DNA of 64,000 bases from Pseudomonas sp. GD04019. Lineage in GTDB: Bacteria > Pseudomonadota > Gammaproteobacteria > Pseudomonadales > Pseudomonadaceae. Under the pieces are notes generated by a model, which saw nothing but the letters and a program-made list of their open reading frames with translations, made no database searches and was not told the DNA's origin. Shown here piece by piece: positions 43,781 to 52,978 of the stretch. Both the position numbers and the translations under genes were made by a program. The first letter of the stretch is position 1; the number at the start of each line of letters is the position of its first letter. Location: contig NZ_JAOEEA010000001.1 in the NCBI RefSeq assembly GCF_029837695.1, forward strand, positions 62,001-126,000. The letters run 5' to 3'.

Positions 43781-44509
43781 TTAGAAAGTGCGATTGGCCC
43801 CCAGCACCAGGGTCGCCGAGCACACATCGTCGAAGCCCATGTAGTTGGCGCACTCGCTATCGCCGAGATCGGTGTCGACGTAGCTGGCCGACCAGTTGAG
43901 GCCGAACATCTCCTTGCTCAGCTTGAGTTGCCACTCGTTGTAGCTGTCGCGGGTGTCGCCGCTGCCATCGAGCAGCAGCGGGTCCTTGAGGTCGACCTTG
44001 CCGTAGCGCAGGTCCAGGGCCACGTCCATCGGTAGCGTGGTGCCGTAGCCGACGTAGCTGTACAGGTAGCTCTGGTCGCCGCCGAGGTTGTCGGAGTAGT
44101 AGGCGCCGAGCTTGGCGCCGTAGGCGGTGAGCTGGCTGAAGTACTCGCCGTAGTTGAGCGCGCTCTGCCGTGGGTATTCGTACTGGAAGTAGGCGGTGTC
44201 GAGGCTGATGTCGTCGTTGATCTGCCAGTTGTAGCCGGCGTAGTAGTCCAGCTCCTGGCGGGTCTTGCTGCCCAGGCCGAAGTCGACGTTGGAACTCCAC
44301 ACCCCGGCGTACAGGCCGCTGCTGTGGCTCAGGGTGGCCGAACCCTGCAGCGCCGGGTCGTTCTGCGTCTGCGAGATGCCGCGGGTGCGGTAGTCGCTGT
44401 AGACGCCGGCATCCAGATACAGGGCGAAGTCGTCGCTCAGCTCAATGGCCTGAGTCAGGCCCCAGGGGGCGAGCAGGACGATGGCCAGGGCGGCCTTGGG
44501 GTACGGCAT
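43781..44509 (-). CDS. TorF family putative porin (Gcw_chp)
   Basis: The 242-aa protein from ATG 44509 has a signal peptide ending in LTQA. Its start, YLDAGVYSDYRTRGISQTQNDPALQGS, is the Gcw_chp (TIGR02001) signature. Alternating beta strands run to a C-terminal phenylalanine (LGANRTF), typical of an outer-membrane barrel. Its place inside the agmatine operon suggests uptake of agmatine or a related polyamine. That substrate is inferred. Confidence 0.87.
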   Translation of the reverse strand: MPYPKAALAIVLLAPWGLTQAIELSDDFALYLDAGVYSDYRTRGISQTQNDPALQGSATLSHSSGLYAGVWSSNVDFGLGSKTRQELDYYAGYNWQINDDISLDTAYFQYEYPRQSALNYGEYFSQLTAYGAKLGAYYSDNLGGDQSYLYSYVGYGTTLPMDVALDLRYGKVDLKDPLLLDGSGDTRDSYNEWQLKLSKEMFGLNWSASYVDTDLGDSECANYMGFDDVCSATLVLGANRTF

Positions 44510-44591
44510 GGTGCGGCTCCTTTCTTGTTGTTCTGTGGGCATGGCTTCGCCGTGCCGCGCTGGCGGGCGCGGAGGCGGTAGCGCTGGAGGC

Positions 44592-45683
44592 TTAGTGAGC
44601 GGTGGTTTTAAACGTGGTCCAGGCACGCATGCGCGCGCGCATCGAGCGCTGCGGGATGTCCTTGCCGGGGATCAGTCGCGCGTAGGTGGCCTCGTCGACG
44701 TAGATGTCCGGGTTGTTGCGCATGTCGGCGTCGACCATCGGCCGGGCCTTGGCGCTGGAGGTCGGGTAGCCGGTGAAGTTGCTGATCGCCGCCATGTTCT
44801 GCGGGCGCATGACGAAGTTGATGAAGGCATAGGCGTATTCCGGGTGCTTGGCGTCCACCGGGATGGCCATGGTGTCCATCCACACCGTGGTGCCCTCGCG
44901 CGGGATGTGGAAGCGGAAGTCCGCCGCCTTGCCGGCACCGCTGGTGGCGCGCTGGGCCTGGGTCATGTCACCGCTGTAGCCGAGCGACAGGCACAGGTTG
45001 CCGTTGACCAGGTCGGTGACCGGCTGCGACTGGAACTTGCGGATATAGGGCTTGATCGACACCAGCAGCTCGATGGCGGCCTTCAGGTCCTCGGGTTCTG
45101 CGCTGCGCGGCGAGCGGCCGAGGTAGTTGAGCACCACGGCCATGACCTCATCTGGCGAGTCGATCATGGAGATGCCGCAGTCGGCGAACTTGGCCGCGTT
45201 CTCCGGTTTGAACAGCAGGTCGAGGCTATTCACCGGCGCGTTGGCCATGCGCTTGCCGATCATCTCGGCGTTGTAGGTGATGCCGATGCTGCCCCAGGTG
45301 TAGGGCACGGTGGCGTGGCGCGAGTAAGGGTACTTGGTCTGCAGGGTGCGCAGGCCCGGCTCGATGTCGGACAGGTGCTGCAGCTTGGCTGGATCGAGTT
45401 TCTGCAGCGCGCCGGCACGCATCAGCCGCTCGGCCACGGTGTCACCGGGGAAGATCAGGTCGTAGCCGCTGTTGCCGGACATCATCTTGGCCTCCAGCGT
45501 CTCGCTGCCTTCCATGACGTCGTAGATCACCTTGATGCCGGTTTCCTTGGTGAAGTTGGCAATGGTGTCCTCGGCGAAGTAATCGGCCCAGTTGTACAGG
45601 CGCAGGGTCTTGTCCTCGGCGGCCGAGGCCTGCGCACAACCCAGCGCCAGGGCGGCGAGCAGTAGCGTGTTCTTGGTCTTCAT
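44592..45683 (-). CDS. Periplasmic polyamine-binding protein (PotF/SpuD-like)
   Basis: A 363-aa binding protein with a signal peptide ending in AQASA. LRLYNWADYFAEDTIANFTK is the family opening, and conserved polyamine contacts appear in TWGSIGITYN, DSPDEVMAVVL and WMDTMAIPVDA. It is encoded 2 bases after aguB, in the same operon, but no ABC permease or ATPase genes are present. It may deliver agmatine/putrescine to a transporter encoded elsewhere, or act as a sensor. Confidence 0.9.
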   Translation of the reverse strand: MKTKNTLLLAALALGCAQASAAEDKTLRLYNWADYFAEDTIANFTKETGIKVIYDVMEGSETLEAKMMSGNSGYDLIFPGDTVAERLMRAGALQKLDPAKLQHLSDIEPGLRTLQTKYPYSRHATVPYTWGSIGITYNAEMIGKRMANAPVNSLDLLFKPENAAKFADCGISMIDSPDEVMAVVLNYLGRSPRSAEPEDLKAAIELLVSIKPYIRKFQSQPVTDLVNGNLCLSLGYSGDMTQAQRATSGAGKAADFRFHIPREGTTVWMDTMAIPVDAKHPEYAYAFINFVMRPQNMAAISNFTGYPTSSAKARPMVDADMRNNPDIYVDEATYARLIPGKDIPQRSMRARMRAWTTFKTTAH

Positions 45684-45685
45684 GG

Positions 45686-46594
45686 TCAGGCTCCCCGGTG
45701 GTTCCAGTGGCTATGCAGGTGGCGGCCATCCAGGCCCAGCAACGCTCCGTACATCTCCGGGCGACGGTCGCGGTAGATGCCCCAGGTCATGCGGTCCTCG
45801 CGCATGGCGGCGAGGTCCAGTTCGCGCACCAGCACGCCGCTGGTGTCGCGGTCGGCCTCGGCGAGCAGCTTGCCCTTGTGGTCGGTGATGAAGGACGAGC
45901 CGTAAAAGCTCATCTGCAGGCCCGGATCGGTGGTCGCCACCTCACGGCCGACCCGATTGGCGGCGATCACCGGGACGATGTTGGCAGCGGCGTGGCCGCG
46001 CTGGGTCAGCTGCCAGTGGTCACGCGAATCCAGCGCCGCAGCCCCCGGTTCGGAGCCGATGGCGGTCGGATAGAGCAGCACCTCGGCGCCCTGCAGGGCC
46101 AGGCAACGGGCGGTCTCGGGAAACCACTGGTCCCAGCAGATGCCGACGCCGATGCGGCCGACGGCGGTGTCCCAGACACGGAAGCCAGTGTCGCCAGGGC
46201 TGAAGTATTCCTTCTCCTGGTAGCCGATGGCGTTGGGGATATGGGTCTTGCGGTACACGCCGAGCAGGCGGCCGTCGGCATCGGCCACGGCCAGGGAGTT
46301 GAAATAGGCGTTGCCGGCCTTCTCGAACCAGCTCAGCGGCAGGACCACGCCCAGCTCGCCGGCCAGGGCGGCGAAGCGCTTGAGCAGCGGGCTGTGCTCG
46401 TATTCCTCGGCCAGCGCCAGGTGTTTGTGGTCCTGCTCGATGCAGAAGTACGGGGTGGCGAACAGCTCCTGCAGCAGGATCAGCCGCGCGCCGCGGGCAG
46501 CGGCCTCGCGTACCAGCTGCTCGGCGCGGTCGAGGTTGTCCTTGAGGTCCCAGCTGCAGGCGAACTGGGTGGTGGCGACGGTCAGTCTGCTCAT
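45686..46594 (-). CDS. aguB: N-carbamoylputrescine amidohydrolase AguB
   Basis: A 302-aa nitrilase-fold enzyme with the Glu-Lys-Cys triad: ILLQELFATPYFC (Glu), YRKTHIPN (Lys) and GVGICWDQWFPE (Cys). The last motif and the QEKEYFSPGDTGF stretch are typical of AguB. It hydrolyses N-carbamoylputrescine to putrescine, CO2 and ammonia, the step after agmatine deiminase. Four bases separate it from aguA. Confidence 0.94.
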   Translation of the reverse strand: MSRLTVATTQFACSWDLKDNLDRAEQLVREAAARGARLILLQELFATPYFCIEQDHKHLALAEEYEHSPLLKRFAALAGELGVVLPLSWFEKAGNAYFNSLAVADADGRLLGVYRKTHIPNAIGYQEKEYFSPGDTGFRVWDTAVGRIGVGICWDQWFPETARCLALQGAEVLLYPTAIGSEPGAAALDSRDHWQLTQRGHAAANIVPVIAANRVGREVATTDPGLQMSFYGSSFITDHKGKLLAEADRDTSGVLVRELDLAAMREDRMTWGIYRDRRPEMYGALLGLDGRHLHSHWNHRGA

Positions 46595-46598
46595 GGCA

Positions 46599-47651
46599 TC
46601 ACCCCTTCAGCGGCCACAGCGGCTGCTGCTGGGTGATGCAATGCACCCCGCCGCCGCCGTGGGCCAGCTGGTTGATGCGCACCGGCACCACTTCGCGGCC
46701 GGGGAAGGCCATGCGCAGGGTGTCCGCCGCCACCTGGTCGGCGGCGATGCCGTAGGCCGGCATGATGATGGCGCCGTTGCAGATGTAGAAGTTGGTGTAG
46801 GAGGCGCAGAACACTTCGGCCTCGGTATCCACTGCATCGGTGGCCTCGTACAGCTCCAGCAGCTCGAACTGGCGCCCCTTGGCGTCGGTGGCCAGCTCCA
46901 GGGCGCGGCGATTCTCGCGCACCACCTCGGCGTACACCGAGCCGTGGTCGTGGGTGGCATCCACCAGCAGCGCACCGGGCTTGGCGAAGGCGCACACGCC
47001 GTCGACGTGGCCGTCGGTCACGTCACCGGTGACGTACTGCGGATCGCCCGGCAGCCAGATGGTCTTCTTCACCCCCAGCAGGCGGGCGAAGATCTCTTCC
47101 ATCTCGGCCTTGCTCATGCCCGGGTTGCGGTTGGGGTTGAGCAGCACCGACTCGGTGGTGATCAGCGTACCCTCGCCGTCCACATGGATAGCGCCGCCTT
47201 CGTTGGACAGCGGCGTGCCGAAGCACTCCAGGCCCAGGCCGTTGAGGATGCGCCGCGCCAGGCCTTCGTCGAGGCTGTGCTCGGACTTGCCGCCCCAGGC
47301 GTTGAAGCGCCAGCTGACGCCGGCCAGGCCCAGCTGCGGGTGACAGACGAAGCTCGGGCCGGAGTCGCGGCACCAGCTGTCATCCACCGCCAGTTCGATC
47401 AATTCGACACCCTTGCCACAGAGTTCGCGAGCACGGAACGCCGCCGACGGGTCGACTACCATCTTCACCGGCTCGAAGCGGGCGATGGCGTTGGCGACGC
47501 GGGCGAAGTCCACCTGCACCTCTTCCAGGGTCACGCCCCAGCCGGACTCCCACAGCGGCTGATTGTGCGGCCAGACCATCCAGGTGGCGGCGTGCGGGGC
47601 CCATTCGGCGGGCATGAACCAAGCGTTCGAAGCGACTGCGTTCTGTTGCAT
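46599..47651 (-). CDS. aguA: Agmatine deiminase AguA
   Basis: A 350-aa cytoplasmic pentein enzyme with no signal peptide. DDSWCRDSGPSFV, FNAWGGKSEHSLD, EGGAIHVDGEGT, GHVDGVCAF and the catalytic Cys in GGGGVHCITQQQP are all present. It converts agmatine to N-carbamoylputrescine and ammonia. It is the first gene of the operon, divergent from a LysR regulator across 134 bp. Confidence 0.95.
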   Translation of the reverse strand: MQQNAVASNAWFMPAEWAPHAATWMVWPHNQPLWESGWGVTLEEVQVDFARVANAIARFEPVKMVVDPSAAFRARELCGKGVELIELAVDDSWCRDSGPSFVCHPQLGLAGVSWRFNAWGGKSEHSLDEGLARRILNGLGLECFGTPLSNEGGAIHVDGEGTLITTESVLLNPNRNPGMSKAEMEEIFARLLGVKKTIWLPGDPQYVTGDVTDGHVDGVCAFAKPGALLVDATHDHGSVYAEVVRENRRALELATDAKGRQFELLELYEATDAVDTEAEVFCASYTNFYICNGAIIMPAYGIAADQVAADTLRMAFPGREVVPVRINQLAHGGGGVHCITQQQPLWPLKG

Positions 47652-47785
47652 ACAAGTGCCTTTCAGTTAAGTCTTTGTTATCACTGAAAACCGCGAATGC
47701 GGTGATGGCTTGCATGCTAGGCCTGTAAAAAAGCCGCAACAAACGATAGATTTTGCGCAATCCTGATTAGCCGGACTTATCAATA

Positions 47786-48655
47786 ATGCTCAAGCACTGG
47801 CCTCCCCTGAACGCCCTGCGCGGCTTCGAAGCCGCCGCCCGCCTGGGCAGCTTCCACAAGGCGGCCGAGGAGCTGCATCTCACCCAGTCGGCGATCAGCC
47901 AGCAGATCCGCAGCCTGGAAAGCTTCCTCGAACAGCCGCTGTTCTTCCGCAATGGGCGCAGCGTGGCGCTGACCGATGCCGGCTTCGACCTGCTCAGCAC
48001 CACCCAGGCGCTGCTGCAGCAACTGGCCGTGGGCATCCGCCGCCTGGAGCAGTACCGCAAGCCCAACCAGTTGGTGGTCAACACCACCCCGGCCTTCGCC
48101 CGTCATTGGCTGGTGCCGCAGCTGGGCGACTTCCACCGCCGCCATCCGGACGTCGACCTGTGGCTGTTCACCAGCGACGAGGTGCCGGACATGGCCACCC
48201 AGACCATCGACATCGCCGTGCGCGACGACCTCACCGCCCAGGCCGAATGCAGCTTCCGCGTGCTGCTGGAGGACCGCCTCTACCCAGCCTGCCACCCCAG
48301 TCTGCTGACCACCCCGGCGGGCGAACGCACCACCCTGCATGGCGAGCGAGAGATGGACTGGGCCCACTGGCAGGTACAGGGCGGCGCCGATATCGGCCAG
48401 CACAGCCAGGGGCTGAACTTCTCCGACCCCGGCCTGCTGCTGGACGCCGCCAGCGGCGGCCTGGGCATCGCCCTGGTCAGCGAGCTGCTAGCCGCCACCG
48501 CCTGTTCCCAGCAACTGCTGCAGCCGCTCAGCGAACAACGGGTGCGCGGCCCGCGCTGGACCTGGCTGGTGCACCGCGACAGCGAGAACGACCCGCTCAC
48601 CCGCCAGTTCTGCGCCTGGCTGGAGCAGCGTCTGAACCCCGGCGCCGCCACCTGA
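47786..48655 (+). CDS. LysR family regulator, likely controller of the agmatine operon
   Basis: A 289-aa GcvA-like LysR protein. The HTH is at about residues 8-66 (LNALRGFEAAARLGSFHKAA and LHLTQSAISQQIRSLE), and the effector domain contains LVVNTTPAFARHWLVPQLGDF. It is transcribed divergently from aguA. The classical aguBA operon of P. aeruginosa is controlled by a TetR-type AguR, so a LysR regulator here points to the separate second agmatine system. Confidence 0.9.
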   Translation: MLKHWPPLNALRGFEAAARLGSFHKAAEELHLTQSAISQQIRSLESFLEQPLFFRNGRSVALTDAGFDLLSTTQALLQQLAVGIRRLEQYRKPNQLVVNTTPAFARHWLVPQLGDFHRRHPDVDLWLFTSDEVPDMATQTIDIAVRDDLTAQAECSFRVLLEDRLYPACHPSLLTTPAGERTTLHGEREMDWAHWQVQGGADIGQHSQGLNFSDPGLLLDAASGGLGIALVSELLAATACSQQLLQPLSEQRVRGPRWTWLVHRDSENDPLTRQFCAWLEQRLNPGAAT

Positions 48656-48718
48656 AACCACGCGTCAGCCGTTATGATCGCGGCAGCCCTAAACGACTCA
48701 ACCCGACACGGAGCCGTC

Positions 48719-49123
48719 ATGCCCTTCATCACCACCCGCACCGTTGTGTTTGGCGACTGCGACCCGGCAGGGATCGTCTACACGCCGCGCATCGCCTACT
48801 TCGTCATCGAGGCGATCCACGAATTTCTCTCCCACCGCCTCGGCGGCGAAGGCCTGCGCAAGCTGTTCGCCATGGGCATCCTGCCGCCGGCCCGGGCACT
48901 ATCGGTGGAGTTCCTCTCGCCCATGACCTGGGACGAGGTGATCAGCATCGAGGTGCGCAGCGAAGCGCCCGGCTCCACCTCGTTCAGCTTCGCCGTGGAG
49001 GGCCGCCAGGCCTCGGGCGAGCCGACCTTCCGCGCGTCTATGACCCAGGTGTGCATCGACCCCGAAAGCAAACAGCCAACCGCCCTGCCCGACGCCCTGC
49101 GCCAGGCGCTACAGCCCGAATAA
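48719..49123 (+). CDS. Acyl-CoA thioesterase (4-hydroxybenzoyl-CoA thioesterase-like hotdog)
   Basis: From ATG 48719 the protein is 134 aa. The hotdog motif GDCDPAGIVYTPR carries the catalytic Asp of 4HBT-type thioesterases. It hydrolyses some acyl- or aryl-CoA thioester; identity unknown. It is followed by a symmetrical terminator shared with fadD1, which converges on it. Confidence 0.86.
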   Translation: MPFITTRTVVFGDCDPAGIVYTPRIAYFVIEAIHEFLSHRLGGEGLRKLFAMGILPPARALSVEFLSPMTWDEVISIEVRSEAPGSTSFSFAVEGRQASGEPTFRASMTQVCIDPESKQPTALPDALRQALQPE

Positions 49124-49138
49124 GAGAGGCGCAGAAAC

Positions 49139-49168
49139 GAAAAAGCCCCGCCGAAGCGGGGCTTTTTC
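49139..49168 (+). terminator. Bidirectional rho-independent terminator
   Basis: GAAAAAGCCCCGC, a 4-base loop and GCGGGGCTTTTTC form a symmetrical hairpin with A and T tracts on both sides. It lies between the convergent thioesterase and fadD1 genes. Confidence 0.85.
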
Positions 49169-49181
49169 ATGCTGAAGAGGA

Positions 49182-50873
49182 TCAGGCCGTGGCGGCGATC
49201 TTCTTCAGCTCCTCGTCACGCAGCTCGCGGCGCAGGATCTTGCCGACGTTGGTGGTCGGCAGGCTGTCGCGGAACTCGACGAAGCGCGGCACCTTGTAGC
49301 CGGTGAGGTTGGCACGCATGTGCTCCATCACCTGCTCCTTGGTCAGGCTCTCGCCCGGCTTGACCACCAGGAACACCTTGATCGCCTCGCCCGACTTCTC
49401 GTCCGGCACGCCGATGGCGGCGCACTGCAGCACGCCCGGCAGGGTGGCGAGCACGTCTTCCAGCTCGTTCGGGTAGACGTTGAAGCCGGACACCAGGATC
49501 ATGTCCTTCTTGCGGTCGACGATGCGCAGGTAGCCGTCGTCCTGAATCACGGCGATGTCGCCGGTCTTCAGCCAGCCATCGGCCGAGAGCATCTCGTCGG
49601 TGGCTTCCTGGCGCTGCCAGTAGCCCTTCATTACCTGCGGGCCCTTGACGCACAGCTCGCCACGCTCACCCAGCGGCAGGTCGTTGCCGGCGTCGTCGAT
49701 GACCTTGCACAGGGTCGACGGCACCGGGATGCCGATGGTGCCGATCTGGATGTTCTGGTACGGGTTGACGGTGGCGACCGGGCTGGTCTCGGTCATGCCG
49801 TAGCCTTCGCAGATCGGGCAGCCGGTGACTTCCTTCCAACGCTCGGCTGTAGCCAGTTGCAGTGCCATGCCGCCGGACAGGGTCAGCTTCAGGGCGGACA
49901 GATCCAGGCGACGGAAGTCTTCGTTGTTGCACAGGGCCACGAACAGGGTGTTGAGGCCGACGAAGGTGGTGAACTTCCACTTGCCCAGCTCTTTCACGGT
50001 GCCCGGCAGGTCGCGCGGATTGGTGATGAGGATGTTGTGGTTGCCGGTCAGCATCATCGCCATGCAATGGAAGGTGAAGGCGTAGATGTGGTACAGCGGC
50101 AGCGGGCAGATGACGATCTCGCAGCCTTCGCCGAGGTTGGAGCCCATCAGCGCCTTGGATTGCAGCATGTTGGCCACCAGGTTGCGGTGGGTCAGCATGG
50201 CGCCCTTGGCGACGCCGGTGGTGCCGCCGGTGTACTGCAGCACGGCGACTTCGCCGTTGTGCGGGCTGGCCTCGTTGACCGGCTTGCCGCGGCCCATGGC
50301 CAGGGCCTTGTTCAGCTTGACGGCCTGCGGCAAGTTGAACGTCGGGACCATCTTCTTCACGTGCTTGACCACGGTGTTGACCAGCAGGCGCTTGAGCGGC
50401 GGCAGCAGGTCACCCACTTCGGTAACGATGACGTGTTTGACGCCGGTCTTCGGCAGCACTTCCTCGGCCAGGTGGGCCATGTTGGCCAGGCAGACCAGGG
50501 CCTTGGCGCCGGAGTCGTTGAACTGGTGTTCCATCTCCCGCGCGGTGTACAGCGGGTTGGTGTTGACCACGATCATGCCGGCACGCATTGCGCCGAATAC
50601 CACGACGGGGTATTGCAGGACGTTGGGCAACTGCACGGCGATGCGATCGCCGGCCTTGAGGTCGGTGTGGTTCTGCAGATAGGCGGCGAAGACGCCGGAG
50701 AGTTGGTACAGCTCGCCGTAGGTCAGGGTCTTGCCCATGTTGCTGAAAGCAGGCTTATCGGCAAAGCGTTGGCAGGACTCTTTCAGTACGGCCTGGATGT
50801 TGGGGTACTGGTCGGCGTCGATCTCGGCAGCGACTCCGACAGGGTATTTGTCCTTCCAGAAGTTATCGATCAT
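49182..50873 (-). CDS. fadD1: Long-chain fatty acid-CoA ligase FadD1
   Basis: A 563-aa ANL-superfamily enzyme. The P-loop-like motif TGGTTGVAKGAMLTH, the GYGMTETSP adenylate motif, and KTGDIAVIQDDGYLRIVDRK with the C-terminal hinge are clear, and VGKILRRELR holds the catalytic Lys. It activates fatty acids to acyl-CoA (ATP to AMP). The start MIDNFWKDKYP and the order next to a second FadD match fadD1 of P. aeruginosa. It is separated from fadD2 by a strong terminator, so it has its own promoter. Confidence 0.93.
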   Translation of the reverse strand: MIDNFWKDKYPVGVAAEIDADQYPNIQAVLKESCQRFADKPAFSNMGKTLTYGELYQLSGVFAAYLQNHTDLKAGDRIAVQLPNVLQYPVVVFGAMRAGMIVVNTNPLYTAREMEHQFNDSGAKALVCLANMAHLAEEVLPKTGVKHVIVTEVGDLLPPLKRLLVNTVVKHVKKMVPTFNLPQAVKLNKALAMGRGKPVNEASPHNGEVAVLQYTGGTTGVAKGAMLTHRNLVANMLQSKALMGSNLGEGCEIVICPLPLYHIYAFTFHCMAMMLTGNHNILITNPRDLPGTVKELGKWKFTTFVGLNTLFVALCNNEDFRRLDLSALKLTLSGGMALQLATAERWKEVTGCPICEGYGMTETSPVATVNPYQNIQIGTIGIPVPSTLCKVIDDAGNDLPLGERGELCVKGPQVMKGYWQRQEATDEMLSADGWLKTGDIAVIQDDGYLRIVDRKKDMILVSGFNVYPNELEDVLATLPGVLQCAAIGVPDEKSGEAIKVFLVVKPGESLTKEQVMEHMRANLTGYKVPRFVEFRDSLPTTNVGKILRRELRDEELKKIAATA

Positions 50874-51031
50874 GGAAGCCTACTCCTGAGCAACAGCTTG
50901 TCTACACCGCGCGCAATGGCGGTCATTTGTTGTGATGTGTTGACCTTGACGCGAGGTGGGGACTGGCGCAAAGCGTGCCGAGAGTAGCAGCTTTGCCAGG
51001 GAGCGCCTAGCACCAAAGGCAGCCCCAGCGG

Positions 51032-51066
51032 TCAAAAAAATGACCGATCATCACTGATCGGTCATT
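51032..51066 (-). terminator. Rho-independent terminator of fadD2
   Basis: On the minus strand AATGACCGATCA, a 4-base loop and TGATCGGTCATT form perfect 12-bp arms, and seven T residues end the structure. It lies 39 bases after the fadD2 stop. Confidence 0.85.
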
Positions 51067-51104
51067 TCCTGATGGGGCGGGTGAAAAGCCCCAGGCACAA
51101 GGCT

Positions 51105-52793
51105 TCAGGCGATGTCGCGCAGCTCGCGGCGGAGGATTTTGCCGACCGGTGTCATCGGCAGGGAGTCCTTCAGCACGATGTGCTTGGGCACCTTGTAGCC
51201 GGTGAAGTTTTCCTTGCAGAAAGTCTTGATCTCGTCGATGGAGACGCCACCCTCGCGCGGCACCACGAACAGCTTGACCGCCTCGCCGGACTTCTCGTCC
51301 GGCACGCCGATCACGGCGCAGCTGGCCACCTTCGGGTGGGCCATGACCACGTCCTCGATCTCGTTCGGGTACACGTTGAAGCCGGAGACGATGATCATGT
51401 CCTTCTTGCGGTCGACCACGCGCACATGGCCGTCCGGGTCGATAACGGCGATGTCGCCGGTCTTGAACCAGCCCTCCTCGTCCAGCACTTCGGCGGTGGC
51501 CTCGGGGCGCTGCCAGTAACCCTTCATCACCTGCGGGCCCTTGATGCACAGCTCGCCGCGCTCGCCCAGCGGCTGCTCGACACCGTCGTCGTCGATCACC
51601 TTGAGCGTGGTGCCGACCACCGGGATCCCGACCGAGCCCAGGCGCGCCAGCTTGCCGTAGCAGTTGGTGGTGGCGACCGGGGACGTCTCGGTCAGGCCGT
51701 AGCCTTCGACGACGCTGCAACCGGTCATCTGCTGCCAACGCTCGGCGGTGGCCTTGACCAGCGCGGTGCCGCCGGAGTTGGTGACCTTCAGGCGGGAGAA
51801 GTCGAGGTTCTTGAAGTCCGGGTGGTCCATCAGCGCGACGAACAGGGTGTTGAGGCCGAGCAGCGCGGAGAACTTCCACTTGCCCAGCTCCTTGACGAAG
51901 CCGGGGATGTCACGCGGGTTGGTGATCAGCACGTTGTGGTTGCCGCTGACCATCATGCACATGCAGTTCGCGGTGAAGGCATAGATATGGTAGAGCGGCA
52001 GCGGCGCGATCATGATCTCGCCGCCCTCCTTCATCAGCGGCATGCCATCGTCGCCGAGCTGCTGCAGGCAGTTGTAGACCTGCTGCATGTTGGCCACCAG
52101 GTTGCCGTGGGTGAGCATGGCGCCCTTGGCCACGCCGGTAGTGCCGCCGGTGTACTGCAGCACGGCCACGTCGTCCAGGCTCAGCTTGGCCGGCTGGAAG
52201 GAGTGGCCCTTGCCGGCACGCAGCACGTCCTTGAAGGCCAGGGCCTGGGGCAGCTGGTAGTCCGGCACCATCTTCTTCAGGTGCTTGACCGCGGCATTGA
52301 CCAGCATGCCCTTGAGCGGCGGCAGCATATCGCCCAGACGGGCCTCGATCAGGTACTCGATCTGGGTGTCGGGCAGCACTTCCTGCACCGACTTGCCGAA
52401 GGTGTTGAGGTACACCAGGGCGCGCACACCGGCGTCGTTGAACTGGTGGCGCATCTCGCGCACGGTGTACAGCGGGTTGGTGTTGACCACGATCAGCCCG
52501 GCGCGCATGGCACCGAACACGGCGATCGGGTACTGCAGGATATTGGGCATCTGCACGGCGATGCGGTCACCGGGCTTGAGGTCGGTGTTCTTCTGCAGCC
52601 AGGAGGCGAAGGCCGCGGAGTAGCGCTCCAGCTCGGCGTAGGTCAGCGTCACGCCGAGGTTGCTGAAGGCCGGGCGGTCGGCGAACTTCTTGCAGGAGCG
52701 CTCGAAGACTTCGACCACCGAGCGGTAGAGATTGAAGTCGAGCTGGTTGGCGACGCCGGCCGGGCGCTTGTCGTCCCAGAAGTCAGGTTGCAT
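51105..52793 (-). CDS. fadD2: Long-chain fatty acid-CoA ligase FadD2
   Basis: The ATG at 52793 (start MQPDFWDDKRPAG) gives 562 aa. The motifs are the same as in the neighbouring FadD1: TGGTTGVAKGAMLTH, GYGLTETSP, KTGDIAVIDPDG and VGKILRRELRD. The two paralogues stand in tandem but are clearly diverged throughout. In P. aeruginosa the pair have different chain-length preferences and substrate regulation. The neighbouring hydrolase and hydratase genes support the fadD2 assignment. Confidence 0.93.
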   Translation of the reverse strand: MQPDFWDDKRPAGVANQLDFNLYRSVVEVFERSCKKFADRPAFSNLGVTLTYAELERYSAAFASWLQKNTDLKPGDRIAVQMPNILQYPIAVFGAMRAGLIVVNTNPLYTVREMRHQFNDAGVRALVYLNTFGKSVQEVLPDTQIEYLIEARLGDMLPPLKGMLVNAAVKHLKKMVPDYQLPQALAFKDVLRAGKGHSFQPAKLSLDDVAVLQYTGGTTGVAKGAMLTHGNLVANMQQVYNCLQQLGDDGMPLMKEGGEIMIAPLPLYHIYAFTANCMCMMVSGNHNVLITNPRDIPGFVKELGKWKFSALLGLNTLFVALMDHPDFKNLDFSRLKVTNSGGTALVKATAERWQQMTGCSVVEGYGLTETSPVATTNCYGKLARLGSVGIPVVGTTLKVIDDDGVEQPLGERGELCIKGPQVMKGYWQRPEATAEVLDEEGWFKTGDIAVIDPDGHVRVVDRKKDMIIVSGFNVYPNEIEDVVMAHPKVASCAVIGVPDEKSGEAVKLFVVPREGGVSIDEIKTFCKENFTGYKVPKHIVLKDSLPMTPVGKILRRELRDIA

Positions 52794-52978
52794 TGTTGTT
52801 ATTCCCCTAGACCTGAATGTGCAAACCGGGCGCCTGAGATGCGACCGGACTGGTCCGGAACTTAGCAGCTCGGGGACGGCAGGCAAATAGTCGAGGGTCA
52901 CCATTGACCCTGTGAATCTTTACCATGCTTTTCGGCGATTCATCCGCGGCTGGGCTATAGCTACTAATCAGCTCCCGA

